A stretch of 58,118 bases of DNA. Origin: Ferruginibacter sp. (lineage in GTDB: Bacteria; Bacteroidota; Bacteroidia; Chitinophagales; Chitinophagaceae). The notes under the pieces are model-generated. The model made no database searches and was not told the origin of the DNA. It saw nothing but the letters and a program-made list of their open reading frames with translations. The stretch lies in the NCBI GenBank assembly GCA_025351645.1, contig JANXVN010000255.1:1-58118 (forward strand), in the 5' to 3' direction. Below are positions 9,147 through 17,397 of this stretch, in pieces. Both the position numbers and the translations under genes were made by a program. Every line of letters starts with the position of its first letter. The first letter of the stretch is position 1.

Positions 9147-10337
9147 TTAACGTTCAAAAAAAGCCACGGTGCCACCAACCCATGCCTTATCCGCATTGTA
9201 CCTGGTGCCAATCATCTTGCCCTTGCTAAGCCTCGATAAATTATGCACTGCCAACGGCCTTTCCCATCCATCTTTCCAAAAATAAAATAAACGTATCTCC
9301 GCTTTGGCAGATATGTCGGGCGTTTCAATCACATCGGCATATTTTACTTTTCGTTGCAGTATCCAATTTTTTGGGTCGGTAACTTTATCGATATCTTCTT
9401 TTGTAACATCAATCACTACGCCCATGCCCGCAAAAGAAAATAAGGGCTTTAACACATAATTCTCCAGGTCGTGCGGTATTTCTTTTAAGTCGCTCAGATA
9501 AAAAGTTGGTGGCACATACGGGTTATCAATCAATGGCAATGTGTACTTGCTGATGCGGTAAAACCAGTTAGGGTGCGGTATCCATTCTACGTCCCACGGC
9601 AGGGTTAGGTCGATGATTTCTCCCAGGCCTGTTTGCTGATGAAGGTCATCAAAAATAAGCCGGTTATAAATTCTTTTTACGGGTGTTTTTTTTCCATCAT
9701 TCTCATAAAACAATTGATTGCCTTCGCCGATTAATTTAGTGAGGCAAACTGTTTTAATGCCCAGCACATCTGCCGTACAATAAAAATCTACCCTCGTTTT
9801 TTGTTGCTCCGGATAAATTTCTAACAGGATTACATTCTCTGGATTTGCATCTCCCAAAATAATTTCTTTCAGCAACTGCAGGTAAGTAGCTTCGGTATAG
9901 CCATTCAAATAAGCATCATGGGTAGAAGGCACATTCGCATACGAGCGGGTAATAGCTGTATGAAACGCCTGGAATGCAAACAGGGTAGGGAAACCCTGCA
10001 TTTCTATCAATTGAGGCTCCAGCGTGCCGTTGGCGTTTTCACAAATACCAAAATCAAACGCTATAAATGCGGCATGGCCCCTTTCGTTGGGTACATGCAC
10101 CTCTGCTGGTAAAGACCTTTCGGTAAGCTCTTTAAAATTTGGCGCAATTATAATGTCAATGATGTCCTCACAAGCATCAAGCATTTTTTTTGTAAATTCT
10201 TTTGGGATAAAAATGGGCGTTTCCGCATTCCTGAAATCGAGCGTGCCAGGATGTAACCCTTCTAGTTCATCTACGTAAGCCTTATATTTTTCTTGGGTAA
10301 AGTTTTTGTTGAATGCGTCTCTTAATTCTTTTTGCAT
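9147..10337 (-). CDS. ATP-grasp-type amidoligase, glutathionylspermidine-synthase-like
   Basis: The 396-residue protein is soluble. YVLKPLFSFAGMGVVIDV (from residue 294, Lys297) matches the nucleotide-binding Lys and glycine-rich loop of ATP-grasp enzymes. Other marks are LIEMQGFPTLF (110-120), NVILLEIYPEQQKTRVDF (168-185), WILQRKV and a C-terminal AEIRLFYFW strand. The motif order recalls circularly permuted ATP-grasp proteins and glutathionylspermidine synthases, which join a carboxylate to an amine with ATP. Substrates are unknown. It lies between the helical protein gene and the amidotransferase gene on the same strand, with 82 nt to the latter. I am fairly sure of the superfamily, less of the subgroup. 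Confidence 0.7.
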   Translation of the reverse strand: MQKELRDAFNKNFTQEKYKAYVDELEGLHPGTLDFRNAETPIFIPKEFTKKMLDACEDIIDIIIAPNFKELTERSLPAEVHVPNERGHAAFIAFDFGICENANGTLEPQLIEMQGFPTLFAFQAFHTAITRSYANVPSTHDAYLNGYTEATYLQLLKEIILGDANPENVILLEIYPEQQKTRVDFYCTADVLGIKTVCLTKLIGEGNQLFYENDGKKTPVKRIYNRLIFDDLHQQTGLGEIIDLTLPWDVEWIPHPNWFYRISKYTLPLIDNPYVPPTFYLSDLKEIPHDLENYVLKPLFSFAGMGVVIDVTKEDIDKVTDPKNWILQRKVKYADVIETPDISAKAEIRLFYFWKDGWERPLAVHNLSRLSKGKMIGTRYNADKAWVGGTVAFFER

Positions 10338-10419
10338 ACTGGGCTGTATTGATGGTATTCTGTTGGTTAAAAATAATCATAATAATCAGCTATACAAGCA
10401 ATAAAAAAGCCAATAATTT

Positions 10420-11277
10420 TTATAGCTCAACAGGCTCAAAACTTTTTTGCAGGCTTTTTACAGCAATGGCTAAAAAGTTCGGCAGTATGTGTTCGTAGGT
10501 AAACATTATTTTGTCAGGGTCGTTCAATTGTTCAATCATGCTGGCCCATTTTTCTTCGCCATAGTTTTCAATTACGGTACGCTTTTTCTCTTCCGTCTGC
10601 AGGTGCATGCTCATGCCTGCTGCATCCGCCTCAGGGTGAAACTGCGTGCCTATCATGTACTCGTTAAAACGCACCGCCATGATAGCCCTTTCCAAATTAA
10701 TATGGGGCCTTTCTTTTTCAATGGCTAAAATGGTAGCGCCCATTTCTAACAAATTATTATGGATGGGTTCAACCACCTGGTAATCCCTGCTATCTACGGC
10801 GTAAAAAGGGTCTTTCATTTGGTGAAACACAATCTCCTCTTTTCCATCATTTAATAAATGGATTGGGAACACGCCAAAAGACGTGCTTTTGCGCTGGCAA
10901 ACCTTGCCAATATTATAATGCCTGCAAGCCAGTTGAAAGGAATGGCAGATAAAGAATACATATTTTTTTTGAGGGTTTACGGCACTGTAATTCCAGCTTT
11001 GTACTTTATGCAGCCAGGTAAAATAGGCATGCTCCCAGTTGCTTCCTTCGCTATCCAGCGGACTGCCAGGGCCGCCACTGGAAATAAAAATATCGTAAGA
11101 AAGGCTAGGCACTTCTAATTTCTGGCGAACATCAAATTCATCCCAGGTAATATCCAGGTTTTTTTCATCGCCAAAGCGGTTTAATATTTCCCTTATGCAA
11201 CGCATGCCCTGGTTGGCATGCCCTTCGTATAGGTCTAATATCGCTACACGTATTTTATTTTTTTCTGAAAAAGACAT
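10420..11277 (-). CDS. Class I glutamine amidotransferase-like protein
   Basis: The 285-residue protein has the class I GATase fold. SSGGPGSPLD marks the oxyanion region (66-75). The nucleophile elbow is FFICHSFQLA with Cys111, and GTQFHPEAD supplies His214 and Glu216 of the triad. The usual GxCxG elbow is changed to ICHSF, so it may not be a standard glutaminase; hydrolysis or transfer on a gamma-glutamyl compound is possible. The neighbouring ATP-grasp and GCS2 ligase genes suggest it either supplies ammonia or cleaves a gamma-glutamyl bond in the same pathway. The start is at MSFSEKNK. Confidence 0.85.
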   Translation of the reverse strand: MSFSEKNKIRVAILDLYEGHANQGMRCIREILNRFGDEKNLDITWDEFDVRQKLEVPSLSYDIFISSGGPGSPLDSEGSNWEHAYFTWLHKVQSWNYSAVNPQKKYVFFICHSFQLACRHYNIGKVCQRKSTSFGVFPIHLLNDGKEEIVFHQMKDPFYAVDSRDYQVVEPIHNNLLEMGATILAIEKERPHINLERAIMAVRFNEYMIGTQFHPEADAAGMSMHLQTEEKKRTVIENYGEEKWASMIEQLNDPDKIMFTYEHILPNFLAIAVKSLQKSFEPVEL

Positions 11278-11357
11278 GTAACAAAATTAATAATTTTTTT
11301 GCAGATGGGTTTTAAGGTAAGTTAAACCGATACTTTATCAAGCAGGAAGCAATAAAA

Positions 11358-11681
11358 TTATGAGATTTCAATTATATTTTGAAGATTTCCTACAGAAAGC
11401 CTTTCAAATAATTTGGGGATAAGTAAGCTTAATGTTTCTTTTCTATTATCGTGTGCACAAAGGACGGATATGGTAAGTGCAAGCCGCTCCAGGTTTTGCT
11501 GATAAGGCAAGTTCCGATCAACTGTTACAAAAATTTCAAACTCATTGGCTATCATAAGTTGCAGCAATTCGCCCTTCTTATTGCCCAGCCAACCCTTGTC
11601 ATGTACCGTTAATACTTCATGCCCTGTACCAAAATATTTGCGCAGTTTGAGTGGCAAGCTTTCATTAAGCAAAATTTTCAT
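11358..11681 (-). CDS. DUF5615 PIN-like protein, probable toxin of a DUF433/DUF5615 pair
   Basis: This 107-residue protein matches DUF5615 (Mut7-C/PIN-like): MKILLNESLPLKL at the N-terminus, HEVLTVHDKGW, and the acidic VTVDRNLPYQQN motif. PIN-type toxins are RNases. The first acidic residue of the usual LLDENLP is Asn here (N6), which could weaken catalysis. The gene begins inside the end of the DUF433 gene (17-bp overlap), the standard arrangement for this toxin-antitoxin-like pair. Its position inside the amidoligase cluster looks like an insertion. Confidence 0.85.
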   Translation of the reverse strand: MKILLNESLPLKLRKYFGTGHEVLTVHDKGWLGNKKGELLQLMIANEFEIFVTVDRNLPYQQNLERLALTISVLCAHDNRKETLSLLIPKLFERLSVGNLQNIIEIS

Positions 11682-11895
11682 GAAGCACTTTTTCAGTCAT
11701 CAAAGATTTTTTTGCCATCTCTAAAACAGCCAAAGATGCTTCCTTTGTTACAGAGGGGAAATCATTTAAAAATTCTGCAAGGCCTTCTCCACCTTCTAAA
11801 TAATCAAAAATATTTTTAATAGGCACCTTTGTTCCAGTAAAGACGGGTGCTCCACTCATAATTTCAGGGTCAATACTTACTTGGCCGTATAACAT
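11665..11895 (-). CDS. DUF433 protein, probable antitoxin
   Basis: The 76-residue sequence has the DUF433 signature: DPEIMSGAPVFTGTKVPI, then FDYLEGGEGLAEFLNDFPSV. DUF433 proteins carry a helix-turn-helix and are usually encoded directly upstream of DUF5615 or PIN-like toxins. The upstream gene order and the overlap with the next gene fit antitoxin-first transcription. The C-terminal extension SLMTEKVLHENFA probably contacts the partner. Confidence 0.88.
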   Translation of the reverse strand: MLYGQVSIDPEIMSGAPVFTGTKVPIKNIFDYLEGGEGLAEFLNDFPSVTKEASLAVLEMAKKSLMTEKVLHENFA

Positions 11896-11989
11896 AACTT
11901 AGTATTTTATCTAATTAAAGTTACTAAATTATAGCTTACTTCAAGTTACCATCAATGTTGTCAATGGCCTATTTATATTTAAAAAAGCA

Positions 11990-13102
11990 TTAAAGCCCCG
12001 CTAAAAAGTTCCCCTGTATATAATCCACCACATCTACAAGGCTATTATTTTGCTCGTACACCTGTAGCTGCCTATCTGCGCCGGTGCCTTGTTCCAGCAT
12101 ATTGTGCACGTGGTTAATGGCGTGGCGGCTGCCTAATTGCGGTACCACATCATCTATAAAATCGAGCAGCTCGTAAATTAATACCCTGGTATTTACTTCT
12201 GTTTCTTTGCCAAAATCAATCATGCTGCCATCAATGCCGTAGCGGCTGGCACGCCATTTATTTTCGTTTATTAGTGCCCGTGAGTACATCATAAAATTCA
12301 GGTTCTGGCTACGCAGTTTGTACAGTTTGGCGCACAATGCCTGAAACAAGGCGGCAATGGCAATGGTTTCCTGTACGGTCATAGGTATATCGCAAATGCG
12401 GAACTCTACGGTGTTGAAGAAAGGGTGGACCCGAAGGTCCCACCAAATTTTTTTTGCATTGTCTATGCAATTAGTTTTTACCAGCAGCTTAACATAATTA
12501 TCGTAGGCTTCAATGCTCTCAAAATAATCAGGTATGCCCGTGCGGGGAAATTTATCAAACACTTTTGTACGGAAAGATTTATAGCCCGTTTTACGCCCTT
12601 CCCAAAAAGGCGAGTTGGTGCTTAACGCATAAATGTGCGGCAAAAAATAGCGGGCAGAGTTGGCAATGTGGATGGCCATTTCGCGGTTAGCCATGCCTAC
12701 GTGCACATGCAAGCCAAAAATAAGGTTGCTGCGGGCAGCTTCCTGCAGTTCATTTACTATTTCGCTATAGCGCACATGGTCGGTAATTAGCTGGCTTTCC
12801 CAATGGCTAAAAGGGTGCGTGCCAGAAGCACCCAATTTAAGCCCAAGGCTATCGCTAATGCTGCTAAGGGTTTTGCGCAGGATAGATACATCCATAAAGG
12901 CTTCATCTACATCCTGGCAAATATCGGTGCCTACTTCCACCACAGCCTGGTGCATTTCTGCCTTCACTTTATCTTTGATGATTTTATGCCCTTCGTGCAC
13001 AATTTTTTGCTCATGGCTTTTTAATTCCCTCGTCACGGGGTCAATCACCATGTATTCTTCTTCTACACCAATCGTAAAACCTTTGTATGATAAGTTGGCC
13101 AT
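11990..13102 (-). CDS. Carboxylate-amine ligase, GCS2/YbdK family
   Basis: The start MANLSYKGFTIGVEEEYMVIDP carries the GVEEEY signature of glutamate-cysteine ligase 2 enzymes. Further family marks are SGTHPFSHW, HVHVGMANRE (metal-binding His residues) and LRVHPFFNTVEFRICDIP. At 370 residues it has the length of E. coli YbdK, which makes gamma-glutamylcysteine slowly; the physiological substrate of most members is unknown. No gshB-like partner is recognisable nearby; instead it sits among ATP-grasp, GATase and esterase genes, so an unidentified gamma-glutamyl or similar peptide bond is the likely product. Confidence 0.92.
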   Translation of the reverse strand: MANLSYKGFTIGVEEEYMVIDPVTRELKSHEQKIVHEGHKIIKDKVKAEMHQAVVEVGTDICQDVDEAFMDVSILRKTLSSISDSLGLKLGASGTHPFSHWESQLITDHVRYSEIVNELQEAARSNLIFGLHVHVGMANREMAIHIANSARYFLPHIYALSTNSPFWEGRKTGYKSFRTKVFDKFPRTGIPDYFESIEAYDNYVKLLVKTNCIDNAKKIWWDLRVHPFFNTVEFRICDIPMTVQETIAIAALFQALCAKLYKLRSQNLNFMMYSRALINENKWRASRYGIDGSMIDFGKETEVNTRVLIYELLDFIDDVVPQLGSRHAINHVHNMLEQGTGADRQLQVYEQNNSLVDVVDYIQGNFLAGL

Positions 13103-13120
13103 TTTTTAATTGATAACTGG

Positions 13121-13280
13121 TTAATTGATAATTGATAATTCTTTCAATCCGAAACGCTTTTCGGTATTGATAATAGTTTAATGGTATGACTGGTAATCCT
13201 ATTTTAACTGATAATTAATTAATGGATAATTGATAAATAATTCAATCTAAAATGCTCTTCGTGATTTGGTAGTAAATAAT
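13121..13280. repeat. AT-rich imperfect direct duplication
   Basis: Two segments, about 13128-13185 and 13217-13275, share the order ATAATTGATA, TTCAATC, AA, GCT, TTCG, TT. They look like an old tandem duplication. Runs of TTAATTGATAA give the region low complexity. No gene is visible in the 371-bp gap, which otherwise holds the MITE below. Confidence 0.4.
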
Positions 13281-13356
13281 AGAAATGATATATACGTTCC
13301 TTATAAAAAGCATTAAAAAAATGATATGCTGCAAGCCAAACAAATTCTTAATTCTT

Positions 13357-13468
13357 AATTTTTAATTCAATGCCGTTAAGTTAAGACCTTTCCTCTCCTT
13401 TGGAGAGGGTTAGGGTGAGGTAAAGACAAACATATAAATCCTTAACTTAACGGCATTAATTTTTAATT
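13357..13468 (+). mobile_element. MITE copy 1 with 11-bp target duplication
   Basis: The element occupies 13368-13457 (90 bp). Its ends are AATGCCGTTAAGTTAAG and the exact reverse complement, a 17-bp terminal inverted repeat. It is flanked by AATTTTTAATT on both sides (13357-13367 and 13458-13468), an 11-bp target duplication. It is identical base for base to copy 2 and two differences from copy 3. It encodes nothing. Confidence 0.88.
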
Positions 13469-13473
13469 CATAA

Positions 13474-14427
13474 TTAAAACAACGTTTTTTTTGCAGCGCT
13501 TCGCTTGATGTATTCCCCCCAGGTTAAATTGTCTTCGCCATCTTTTTGTGCCAATGCTTTTTCTATTGCATAAGTGGCGGCGGTTTCTACTACCCACTCA
13601 AAATTTTCTTCGCCTACGCTTGCCCTTTCCGCATCTGGCGCAGGGTTGCAAAAATCTATAGCGTAAGGTATGCCATCTTTTAAGGCTAGCTCCACCGTAT
13701 TAAAATCATAGCCTAAATAACTGTTTATTTTTAGTACGATGTCCGTCATCAGTTTAGTCCTTGCTGCATCAGGCTTAAAATCAGCCACATAGCGTAAGGC
13801 ATGTGGGTTGCGTGGTTCGTAAGGCATAATACGCACGTACTTTCCGCCAAGGCAATAACAACGATAATATTCATCAAAAATAATTTCTTCCTGCAGCATC
13901 ATTACCAATTCGCCGGTCTCTGCGTGTTTTTCAAAAAGATCATCTTTATCGGCTACTTTGTACACGCTTTTCCACCCGCCGCCAGCAAATGGTTTCATGT
14001 AGGCAGGAAAGCCCACGTAGTTAAAAATACCTTCCCAATCTAACGGGTATTGTAGGTTGCTGAAAGATTCGCTGGTGGTATCTGCAGGCAAAGAATTTGA
14101 GGGAAGGATGACGGTTTTTGGCACCGGCACGCCTATTTTGGTCGATAAACAATTGTTGAAAAACTTTTCGTCAGCGCTCCACCAAAAAGGGTTGTTGATA
14201 ACTGCTGTGCCACAAAGGGCTGCATTTTTTAAGTACGCCCTGTAAAAAGGCACATCCTGCGAAATACGGTCTATAATAACCGCATAGCCGCTACTTTCGC
14301 CTTGTATCACCTTCTCTATTTTTACTTCTTCTGCCGTTATGCCTTCAATATTTTTGCTATTCACCCTTTGTACAAAAGCTTCGGGAAAGCTTCTTTCTTT
14401 ACCATGTAAAATGCCTATTTTTTTCAT
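13474..14427 (-). CDS. ATP-grasp ligase of the amidoligase cluster
   Basis: The 317-residue protein has the ATP-grasp fold: an N-terminal MKKIGILHGKERSFP strand, VPVPKT at 100-104, the nucleotide-binding lysine and loop FPAYMKPFAGGGWKSVYKV (140-158), an EEIIFDEYYRCYCLGG strand pair, and the metal-binding end AIDFCNPAPDAER. It resembles D-Ala-D-Ala ligase/RimK-type enzymes and differs from the ATP-grasp protein at 9147-10337, so the cluster has two non-redundant ligases of this fold. It is separated from the GCS2 gene by the MITE-bearing gap and is divergent from the esterase gene. The substrate is unknown. Confidence 0.85.
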   Translation of the reverse strand: MKKIGILHGKERSFPEAFVQRVNSKNIEGITAEEVKIEKVIQGESSGYAVIIDRISQDVPFYRAYLKNAALCGTAVINNPFWWSADEKFFNNCLSTKIGVPVPKTVILPSNSLPADTTSESFSNLQYPLDWEGIFNYVGFPAYMKPFAGGGWKSVYKVADKDDLFEKHAETGELVMMLQEEIIFDEYYRCYCLGGKYVRIMPYEPRNPHALRYVADFKPDAARTKLMTDIVLKINSYLGYDFNTVELALKDGIPYAIDFCNPAPDAERASVGEENFEWVVETAATYAIEKALAQKDGEDNLTWGEYIKRSAAKKTLF

Positions 14428-14602
14428 GAGAATGTTTTAAATAATAGAATAGATTTTTGATAAACAGATGTGGACTTATATCCTTGACCGAATATATTTT
14501 TTTACTTGTAAAGTACCAAATAATAATATGTGTAAGATATTTTATTATTGACAATCAACAATTTTGAGCAGGATTACTGCAATAGTTTTGCCACTGTTTT
14601 CG

Positions 14603-14610
14603 TATTTTTG
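14603..14610 (+). promoter_or_regulatory. -7 box TATTTTTG of the esterase gene
   Basis: TATTTTTG fits the Bacteroidota -7 consensus TAnnTTTG exactly. It ends 5 nt before the ATG at 14616, so transcription would begin at or next to the start codon, giving a leaderless mRNA. No convincing TTTG -33 box lies at the right distance. Confidence 0.5.
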
Positions 14611-14615
14611 AGGTT

Positions 14616-15437
14616 ATGCCAAAACAAGAAACATCCGTTACAACTACAGAGCGCCACAGTATAGCATCCATCTTTTTAAAGCGTACGGTTTTGATTGATT
14701 TTTATGTTCCCATAGCCGTAAAAGAACCTTCGCAAATTAGCCTGCTATTAATTAACGATGGGCAAGACCTGGTGGCCATGCAGTTTGAAAATATACTGGA
14801 TGAGCTTTATCACCAGAATAAAATTACCGAATTGCTATGCGTAGGCATTCATTGCGGGCCTGATAGGAAGAATGAATACGCTACTGCAAAAATTGCAGAT
14901 TATAAAGGCTGGGGCACCACAGCAGCAGCTTACAGCCAATTTATTTTTGAAGAATTATTGCCTTATATCCACGCCACCTATGTAGTAGTATCTTTTAAAG
15001 AAAAATCTTTTGCCGGCTTTTCTTTAGGTGGATTAAGTGCGTTGGATATTGTATGGAACAATGCCAAGGAATTTACAAAAGCCGGCATCTTTAGCGGCTC
15101 ATTATGGTGGCGGGATAAAGACCAGCAACATCCGGAGTTTGATGAAAAGCTGCACCGCATCATGCACCGGCAAATAAGAGAAGGCGCACACGCACCCTGG
15201 CTAAAATTTTTCTTTGAGGCAGGAGCTTTAGATGAAACAGCAGACCGCAACAATAACGGCATCATCGACTCCATTGACGATACGCTTGATTTAATAGAAG
15301 AATTAAAAAAGAAAGGCTACAACAATACTAACATTGCCTACCTGGAGTTAAAAGACGGCAGGCACGATGTACCCACCTGGGCGAAGGCTTTTCCTGATTT
15401 TTTGAAGTGGGGATGGGGTGGTAGTTATGAGTTATAA
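14616..15437 (+). CDS. Alpha/beta-hydrolase esterase, Fes/EsterD-like
   Basis: The 273-residue protein has the nucleophile elbow GFSLGG (Ser136), an upstream LLINDGQDL strand and HCGPDRKNEYAT, and a C-terminal GRHDVPTWAK with the probable catalytic His, as in enterochelin-esterase-like hydrolases. There is no signal peptide. An odd feature is a calcium-loop-like insert DRNNNGIIDSIDD near residue 210-225. It is divergent from the ATP-grasp gene; its co-location with the amidoligase genes suggests it hydrolyses or trims the pathway product or a conjugate. The start is the ATG right after the -7 box. Confidence 0.85.
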   Translation: MPKQETSVTTTERHSIASIFLKRTVLIDFYVPIAVKEPSQISLLLINDGQDLVAMQFENILDELYHQNKITELLCVGIHCGPDRKNEYATAKIADYKGWGTTAAAYSQFIFEELLPYIHATYVVVSFKEKSFAGFSLGGLSALDIVWNNAKEFTKAGIFSGSLWWRDKDQQHPEFDEKLHRIMHRQIREGAHAPWLKFFFEAGALDETADRNNNGIIDSIDDTLDLIEELKKKGYNNTNIAYLELKDGRHDVPTWAKAFPDFLKWGWGGSYEL

Positions 15438-15697
15438 GTTAGGAGTTATGTGTTTTTTCAACTTGTGGTTTTTTTTGTAAAGCTGATACTATTATATATT
15501 TTAGGAGCTTGTACATAAAAGTAACCCTGACTGAGGTTGCAAACCCTTTCAGCGGTTACGGTATATTGAATGAAATTATAATTCTGCAGCAAGAAAAGTG
15601 TTTAAGAGATGTAAGTTATAATGCAATATCCTTTAATAAAGTAATAAAATATTTTAAATTCTTAAAAATAGACGTTTCGATACTTATCACTCACAAC

Positions 15698-17074
15698 TTA
15701 TAACTCTCCCGCCGTTTCTGTAAAATATTTATGAAAATACGGGATGGTCTCTATGCCTTTGTAGAAGTTTTCGAGGTTGAATTTTTCGTTGGGGCTGTGC
15801 AGGTTATCACTGTCTAAGCCAAAGCCCATGAATACTATTTTGATGCCCAATTCTTTCTCAAACAAAGCACAGATGGGGATGCTGCCACCACCTCGTACCG
15901 GTATTGGTGTTTTGCCGAATGTTGTTTCCATCGCTTTAGCTGCTGCCTGGTAGGCTTTGCTGTCAATAGGCGTCATATACGGTTCGCCTCCGTGATGTTC
16001 AAACGCAGTTACTGTTACATTTGGTGGGGCTACTTTTTTAAAATATTCAAGTAACATGGCAGTTATCTTTTCGCTTGATTGGTTGGGTACCAAACGGGTG
16101 CTTATTTTTGCGGTTGCCTTGCTGGGCAAAACTGTTTTTGCGCCTTCGCCTTGGTAGCCGCCCCAGATGCCGTTTAGCTCCAGCGTAGGCCTTATGCCGG
16201 TACGTTCGTTGGTGGTAAAGCCTGTCTCACCCCACAATTCTTTTATGCCTAGGTCATCTTTATATCCCTGTTCATCAAACGGCGCTTCTGCCATTAGCTT
16301 CCTTTCTTCTGTTGTAGATTCTACTACATCGTCATAAAAATTAGGGATGGTGATATGGTTATTCTCATCATGGCAGCCAGCAATCATCTTTGCCAAAATG
16401 GTTATTGGGTTGGCAACAGCGCCGCCGTAAACACCACTGTGCAAATCGCGGTTTGGACCGGTTACTGTTAGCTCGATATAGCTTAAGCCACGCACTCCAA
16501 TATCTATGCTGGGCGTGTCCAGGCTTATCATGGAGCTATCGCTTATCAATACACAATCTGCCTTTAATAATTCTTTATGCGATTGTACAAATTTGCCCAG
16601 GTTAGGCGACCCTACTTCTTCTTCGCCTTCAATGCAAAATTTAATATTATTAGTTAGGGTATTTGTTTGTACCAATATTTCTAATGCTTTAATATGCATG
16701 TACACCTGGCCCTTATCATCGCAACTGCCACGGGCAAAAATTTTGCCGTCTATAATTGTCGGGTCAAATGGGCCACTATTCCACAGTTCTAAAGGTTCTA
16801 CTGGCTGTACATCATAATGGCCGTACACTAACACGGTTGGTTTTAATGGGTCTATTATTTTTTCGGCATACACTATCGGGTGGCCATCTGTTAGATATAT
16901 TTCTACTTTATCTACGCCAGCTTCCAGCAAACGTTGCTTTACGGCATCGGCGCAGGTTATCATATCTGCTTTATTCTCGCCTTTGGCGCTAATGCTTGGT
17001 ATGCGTAATAATTCCAGCAATTCATTTAAAAAACGGTCTTTATTCTTTTCCTGGTATTCTTTCCAAACTTCCAT
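15698..17074 (-). CDS. M20 family dipeptidase
   Basis: A zinc-dependent peptidase of the M20/CNDP type that cleaves dipeptides in the cytoplasm. Metal and catalytic residues are visible: GHYDVQP with His86 and Asp88, ARGSCDDKG with bridging Asp119, and EGEEEVGSP with Glu151/Glu152 as general base and ligand. VRGGGSIPI and SDNLHSPNE near the C-terminus complete the family pattern. Its 458 residues are typical. It follows the amidoligase region and could process peptide products, though dipeptidases of this type are common elsewhere. The 260-bp gap downstream holds only AT-rich sequence and short TTATAAGTT-like repeats. Confidence 0.93.
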   Translation of the reverse strand: MEVWKEYQEKNKDRFLNELLELLRIPSISAKGENKADMITCADAVKQRLLEAGVDKVEIYLTDGHPIVYAEKIIDPLKPTVLVYGHYDVQPVEPLELWNSGPFDPTIIDGKIFARGSCDDKGQVYMHIKALEILVQTNTLTNNIKFCIEGEEEVGSPNLGKFVQSHKELLKADCVLISDSSMISLDTPSIDIGVRGLSYIELTVTGPNRDLHSGVYGGAVANPITILAKMIAGCHDENNHITIPNFYDDVVESTTEERKLMAEAPFDEQGYKDDLGIKELWGETGFTTNERTGIRPTLELNGIWGGYQGEGAKTVLPSKATAKISTRLVPNQSSEKITAMLLEYFKKVAPPNVTVTAFEHHGGEPYMTPIDSKAYQAAAKAMETTFGKTPIPVRGGGSIPICALFEKELGIKIVFMGFGLDSDNLHSPNEKFNLENFYKGIETIPYFHKYFTETAGEL

Positions 17075-17193
17075 AACAGTAAAAATATTTTATGTAAAAG
17101 ATGATTATTTACAGAGAACGAAATTATGTTTTATGCTTCTAAAAAAATCGCCATTTTTAAAAACATAATAAAAACAAAAAAACAAAATATTTG

Positions 17194-17224
17194 TTTGATT
17201 TCTGGATTGCTGCTACTATTTTTG
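17194..17224 (+). promoter_or_regulatory. Consensus promoter of the candidate small RNA
   Basis: TTTG at 17194-17197, a 19-bp spacer, then TATTTTTG at 17217-17224. This is a full match to the Bacteroidota sigma consensus TTTG-N19-TAnnTTTG. It points to a start near 17231, where no open reading frame begins. Confidence 0.65.
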
Positions 17225-17230
17225 CGTCAG

Positions 17231-17383
17231 ATTGTAAGCCAATTTATCAGCCTTTGTTATTAGTTGTATCAGTTTTGGGATGCTTCTTATTTCAAAGGCT
17301 GAGACCATTAAGGCAAGTGATAGATTGAAAATAGTACAACATTTATTATAACAATGCCCACAGTAAAGTGGGCATCATTTTTT
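17231..17383 (+). ncRNA. Candidate structured small RNA of about 150 nt
   Basis: The interval between a consensus promoter and a strong terminator has no plausible coding frame. It folds simply: outer helix 17240-17248 with 17319-17327 (CAATTTATC / GATAGATTG, 9 bp with one G-T pair), stacked directly on helix 17249-17256 with 17293-17300 (AGCCTTTG / CAAAGGCT, 8 perfect bp), leaving an 18-nt one-sided bulge at 17301-17318. The 3' end is the terminator at 17354-17383. I do not recognise an Rfam family; a 6S-like or trans-acting regulator is possible. The transcript is convergent with the superoxide dismutase gene ending at 17398. Confidence 0.5.
17354..17383 (+). terminator. Rho-independent terminator
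   Basis: A perfect 8-bp stem ATGCCCAC/GTGGGCAT with a 6-nt loop is followed by CATTTTTT. The T run is on the plus strand, so it ends the candidate small RNA rather than the minus-strand sod gene, though the stem could serve both. Confidence 0.75.
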
Positions 17384-17397
17384 GTGATTTTTATTAC

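Noticed and set aside
15509..15703. 64-codon open frame on the plus strand
   Set aside because: AT-rich, no recognisable features, runs into the end of the dipeptidase gene; probably chance.
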